DNA of 25,277 bases. Origin: Spirogloea muscicola (taxonomy: Eukaryota > Streptophyta > Zygnematophyceae > Spirogloeales > Spirogloeaceae). Both the position numbers and the translations under genes were made by a program. This document shows positions 23,001-25,277 of the stretch, piece by piece. The first letter of the stretch is position 1. Each line of letters starts with the position of its first letter. Under the pieces are notes generated by a model. It was given only the letters and a program-made list of their open reading frames with translations, ran no database searches and was not told where the DNA came from. The DNA lies in NCBI GenBank assembly GCA_009602725.1, contig WELB01000022.1, positions 588,537 through 613,813 on the forward strand, given 5' to 3'.

Positions 23001-24464
23001 AGAGGGCAAAATCACGAGCAGTCTTGTCACTCTGCTCACAGTTCATTGTAAAACATGTCCATAAGCATGGTCTTGCCGGTGCCAACGCCGCCATAGAGGT
23101 ACAAACCCCTGCTTGAGCTGGAGTGAGGCCGCGGCAAGAAATGGGACCAAAAGCCTCCGTCCCTGGACCCAAGGAGCCCAAATGTGAGGCACTTCAATAC
23201 ACTCTCATTGCATCTTTCTGCTAATCTTTCTGCTGATTTGGTGGTAATCATATATCGTGCATCAGAAAGCACAAAGAACTCCTAGGGCTTCCAGGCCCCA
23301 GGATGTGTCTATCTGGGATTGCAAGGATCTGTCTATTTGGGAGTGCAAAGAGGATCAAATATATATGCCTGTGTCAAGATTCGTTGACACCCATAACAAG
23401 GTTGTTGCTTAGCGAGTCTTCAAGCTTTGCTTAGCGAGGCTTCGAACCCCTAATAGCAAAAGCATAACAATGAGATCTGTATACGATGCTAACCAAACTA
23501 CACAAGCAAAACCACTGCCTGGGTAATCTGGTAGAATCGTCTGCCCAGCACGAACCTGCCACTGACTTGCCTTGAGCTCAAACTTATCATCAGGTCATCA
23601 TAGAGCCGCTGCAGAACCTCCAGCGTTGCCACCTGTGTACCATACCACAGAAGCCAGCAAGTCAAGCTCACTAAAGCAGAGTAATAGGGAGTCCTGTGGA
23701 GTTCACTGACACACCACTTGAAATTCTGTCACTCTAAAGCACTCGAACACATGCACAAGTGTAGCAGGGCGGCAGAGGCCTGTGCCCCTAGGCAGACTTG
23801 CCCCTAGGCAGACTTGATAGAATGGTGGCAGCTAGCAGATAGAATGGACAACTTGAAATGCATTGTTACAACCCAACCTGGTGCTCATCTCCTGGTTTCA
23901 ACGTGCCTGCTTCGACCTTTCGGTGATAAGCTGCCAGAGGTCCAGCCTTCTCGCCAGCATCATCAAGTTCGTCTGCTGAAGCCGAAGCTGTCGGACAGAC
24001 ATGGTCTTGTCAATCTCAGCCGTTGCAACGACATTGCCAAGTGTACATGCACCTAGAGCAGAAGAAGTATCAAAACCACATGGCAAAATCAGAGTGGGGT
24101 AAGAAATGTGCATCATGGTTGATTCAGTAAGAAGAGCAGTCTGAAGTATCTCACCCTGCCCGTGCAGATAGCCGCCAGCCTGCCAACTGTTCTGTGGCAA
24201 GATAACTCGTGTCACACTTTCACAATGGACACCCCTAACACCGATTTGCCAAGTGGTGCGCATCCAATCTCCAGCCGGCGTGCTCGCAGGCGCAACGTGG
24301 AGGCCATGAGTCGGCGGTGTTGGCGGCTCGGATCCCTCCGATTGATCCCTCGCGCAGGCAGGCAGGCTGCTACGCTCGGCCAGAATCCTGCTCTCAGCCG
24401 TGGCCTCGACTCCCGGTCGCAAGCGCTTCCCGGGATTGGCGAGCGCCCGCGCCAACGCCTTCAT
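20093..24464 (-). CDS. AFG1: AFG1-like ATPase (LACE1/ZapE family AAA protein, probably mitochondrial), complete, 14 exons
   Basis: AFG1/AFG1L is an inner-membrane AAA ATPase that helps degrade respiratory-chain subunits. Exons (minus): 24464-24155, 23987-23878, 23632-23584, 23217-23040, 22889-22820, 22516-22430, 22209-22144, 21989-21897, 21698-21642, 21519-21397, 21182-21092, 20968-20880, 20562-20378, 20186-20093. The sum is 1602 bp, giving 533 residues with a continuous frame. Motifs in order: [27 protein letters not shown], Walker A GGVGTGKT (Lys about 205), [13 protein letters not shown], Walker B LLCLDEF (Asp about 265), [14 protein letters not shown], sensor [76 protein letters not shown] and TEMQTPAY. 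These follow plant AFG1 closely. The N-terminus is Arg/Ala-rich and fits a mitochondrial presequence, but exon 1 and the exact start of exon 2 (several AG sites with the same phase at 23978-23999) are less sure than the rest. Confidence 0.93.
22606..22772. repeat. hairpin- and GGTTATA-rich block inside an AFG1 intron
   Basis: Within the intron at 22517-22819 there is a run of GGTTATA/GGGTTA-like motifs and small palindromes. AACCGTT and AACGGTT pair at 22625-22640. GCACCGG at 22740-22746 pairs with CCGGTGC at 22764-22770, with further GGTTA/TATAACC complementarity inside. The texture differs from the rest of the intron and suggests a decayed small repeat or MITE-like insertion. No clear terminal repeats or target duplication were seen. 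Confidence 0.5.
23301..23348. repeat. 24-bp imperfect tandem duplication in an AFG1 intron
   Basis: Two adjacent 24-bp units (GGATGTGTCTATCTGGGATT plus GCAA at 23301, and its partner at 23325) agree at 21 of 24 positions. They lie in the intron between the exons at 23632-23584 and 23217-23040. Confidence 0.75.
23405..23443. repeat. 17-bp direct repeat pair in an AFG1 intron
   Basis: TTGCTTAGCGAGTCTTC (23405-23421) and TTGCTTAGCGAGGCTTC (23427-23443) differ at one base. They share the intron with the 24-bp tandem duplication just upstream. Confidence 0.75.
23784..23815. repeat. 16-bp perfect tandem duplication in an AFG1 intron
   Basis: GCCCCTAGGCAGACTT occurs twice head to tail with no mismatch, in the intron 23633-23877. 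It is probably a recent replication-slippage duplication. Confidence 0.85.
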
Positions 24465-24643
24465 GAGGCCAGCCGGTGCCTTCTCGAGCGGACCTGCGAC
24501 TCGGCCCCGGACCCGCAGCTCCTGCAGACGGTGCTGTGCGAGGCGTCGATGGGAAGCCTCACTTCAATCTTGTGCTGAGCGCGACCAGAGGTGGCCGACG
24601 GCAGGCCCGAGTGCAGGCGCAGGCAGCGCCGCGCCAGGCGATC

Positions 24644-24716
24644 TCCCCGCCGCGGCGGCGGCGGCGGCGGCGGCGGCGATGGCAGCGGCGGCGGCGGCAG
24701 CGGCGGCGAGTGGATA
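24644..24716. repeat. GGC/GCN triplet repeat tract upstream of AFG1
   Basis: A run of CGG/GCG triplets, broken by GATGGCA, lies about 180-250 bp upstream of the AFG1 start (minus strand). On the plus strand it can be read as poly-Ala followed by SGYDTC. This could be 5' UTR/promoter of AFG1 or the first exon of a rightward gene beyond the window; neither is shown. Confidence 0.6.
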
Positions 24717-24775
24717 TGACACTTGTACAGCTACCGGAAAGTGTGATGAGAGGAAAAGCGGGGAAGGTTTCTAGG

Positions 24776-24830
24776 AGAGGGCGATGGCTGTGATTGGCCA
24801 GCCCAGGAAAAGATTGAACAGAAGTTCGAA
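24776..24830. repeat. dispersed repeat, copy B
   Basis: The first 40 bp match copy A (3081-3120) with about three differences. The remaining part, through GAACAGAAGTTCGAAGGAGG, extends the similarity to copy C (25108-25166), which shares CCAGCCC, GAAAAG, TTGA and GTTCGAAGG in the same order. Confidence 0.7.
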
Positions 24831-25006
24831 GGAGGCAAGGCGCTCTTCCCTTTCCAAAAAGCCTTTCAAAGCGGATTTGAGGAGCATCCGCGACTCGGCA
24901 GTCTGCTCTTTTCCCTGTATTCAACCCCTACGCACGCCATTCTCAGACCTCGCCCAAGCTTCTGATAGAAGGGCACAATCCAGACTGGTTACGGCAGTGG
25001 AAGATG

Positions 25007-25085
25007 AGAAGTGCGCGCGCCCATAGAGAAGAGGGGCTGGCTAAGCAGAAGTGCGCGCCCATAGAGAAGAGGGGCTGGCAAAAGA
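25007..25085. repeat. two-unit tandem repeat of about 40 bp
   Basis: AGAAGTGCGCGC followed by CCATAGAGAAGAGGGGCTGG occurs at 25007-25046 and again at 25047-25085, differing by a GC dinucleotide and the last few bases. A third, diverged unit (AGAAGTGGCTCTCCCAATGG) follows at about 25086 and leads straight into dispersed-repeat copy C, so the tandem array may be part of that element. Confidence 0.8.
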
Positions 25086-25107
25086 AGAAGTGGCTCTCCC
25101 AATGGGG

Positions 25108-25166
25108 CAAGGGCTGTGAGAAGCCAGCCCGAAAAGAATTGACAAGGTTCGAAGGGGCCAAACTAC
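25108..25166. repeat. dispersed repeat, copy C (diverged)
   Basis: The order of blocks CTGTGA, GCCAGCCC, GAAAAGA, TTGA, GGTTCGAAGG and GCCAA matches copy B at 24776-24830, with small indels. It is in the same orientation as copies A and B. Confidence 0.5.
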
Positions 25167-25277
25167 GAGCTAAGCAGCGACTGCGGGGCCTGAAGAGGCT
25201 ATGGCAGAACGGGGGAGGATGGACCACTCAGTAGTTACGAGTAAGGAGCCTCACATCCGACAGACTAGCTGCCGGTA

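Noticed and set aside
23898-24464. Single uninterrupted 188-codon frame as one exon
   Set aside because: After 24155 it runs in the wrong frame over the conserved AFG1 segment [13 protein letters not shown], which lies in another frame. A donor at 24154 and a phase-matched acceptor explain both.
24400-24793. Poly-Ala/Arg-rich plus-strand frames as a gene
   Set aside because: Triplet repeats open all frames; part of the span is antisense to AFG1 exon 1 and no domain is visible. A first exon of a gene beyond the window cannot be excluded.
1-25277. CRISPR array, rRNA, tRNA, prokaryotic operon or intact transposon
   Set aside because: No regularly spaced repeats, no recognisable RNA gene, no transposase or reverse-transcriptase motif. 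Spliced genes show the DNA is eukaryotic nuclear.

Overview
This is a nuclear window from a eukaryote, most likely a green alga (a chlorophyte, perhaps trebouxiophyte-like). Three things point that way. The genes are dense and intron-rich, with canonical GT-AG splice sites. Three genes have their best remembered matches in plant-lineage families (HASTY/exportin-5, plant-type AFG1, a SET/TPR lysine methyltransferase). Plant-type telomere motif (CCCTAAA/TTTAGGG) occurs inside the window at three places. Five-prime exons are very GC-rich, with GCN/CGG triplet runs, while later exons and introns are close to balanced. No species can be named from the sequence alone. All homology statements here rest on recognised motifs and remembered family sequences; no search was run.

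Layout: (1) 1-2009 (+), the 3' part of a SMYD-like SET-domain methyltransferase gene that starts before the window, with a degenerate telomere-repeat tract in an intron. (2) 2010-3588, intergenic, with one copy of a dispersed repeat. (3) 3589-11930 (-), a complete HASTY/exportin-5 gene. A 21-exon chain could be traced base by base; it keeps frame throughout and gives about 1241 residues. (4) 12005-13428 (+), a candidate unrecognised small spliced gene, divergent from HASTY. (5) 13429-15608, intergenic with nothing recognised. (6) 15609-15668, a telomere-motif cluster just upstream of (7) 15702-19491 (+), a complete S28 serine carboxypeptidase gene (10 exons, about 513 residues, full catalytic triad). 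(8) 19492-20092, a convergent intergenic spacer. (9) 20093-24464 (-), an AFG1/LACE1-family mitochondrial AAA ATPase gene (14 exons, about 533 residues). (10) 24465-25277, triplet repeats, two more copies of the dispersed repeat and a 40-bp tandem duplication.

The genes look like ordinary single-copy housekeeping genes with no operon logic: protein methylation, small-RNA/tRNA nuclear export, vacuolar or secreted peptide trimming, and mitochondrial protein quality control. The less ordinary features are the unrecognised divergent gene, a probable GC-AG intron in HASTY, telomere-like tracts close to gene 5' regions, a short dispersed repeat family at both ends of the window, and hairpin-rich blocks inside AFG1 introns.
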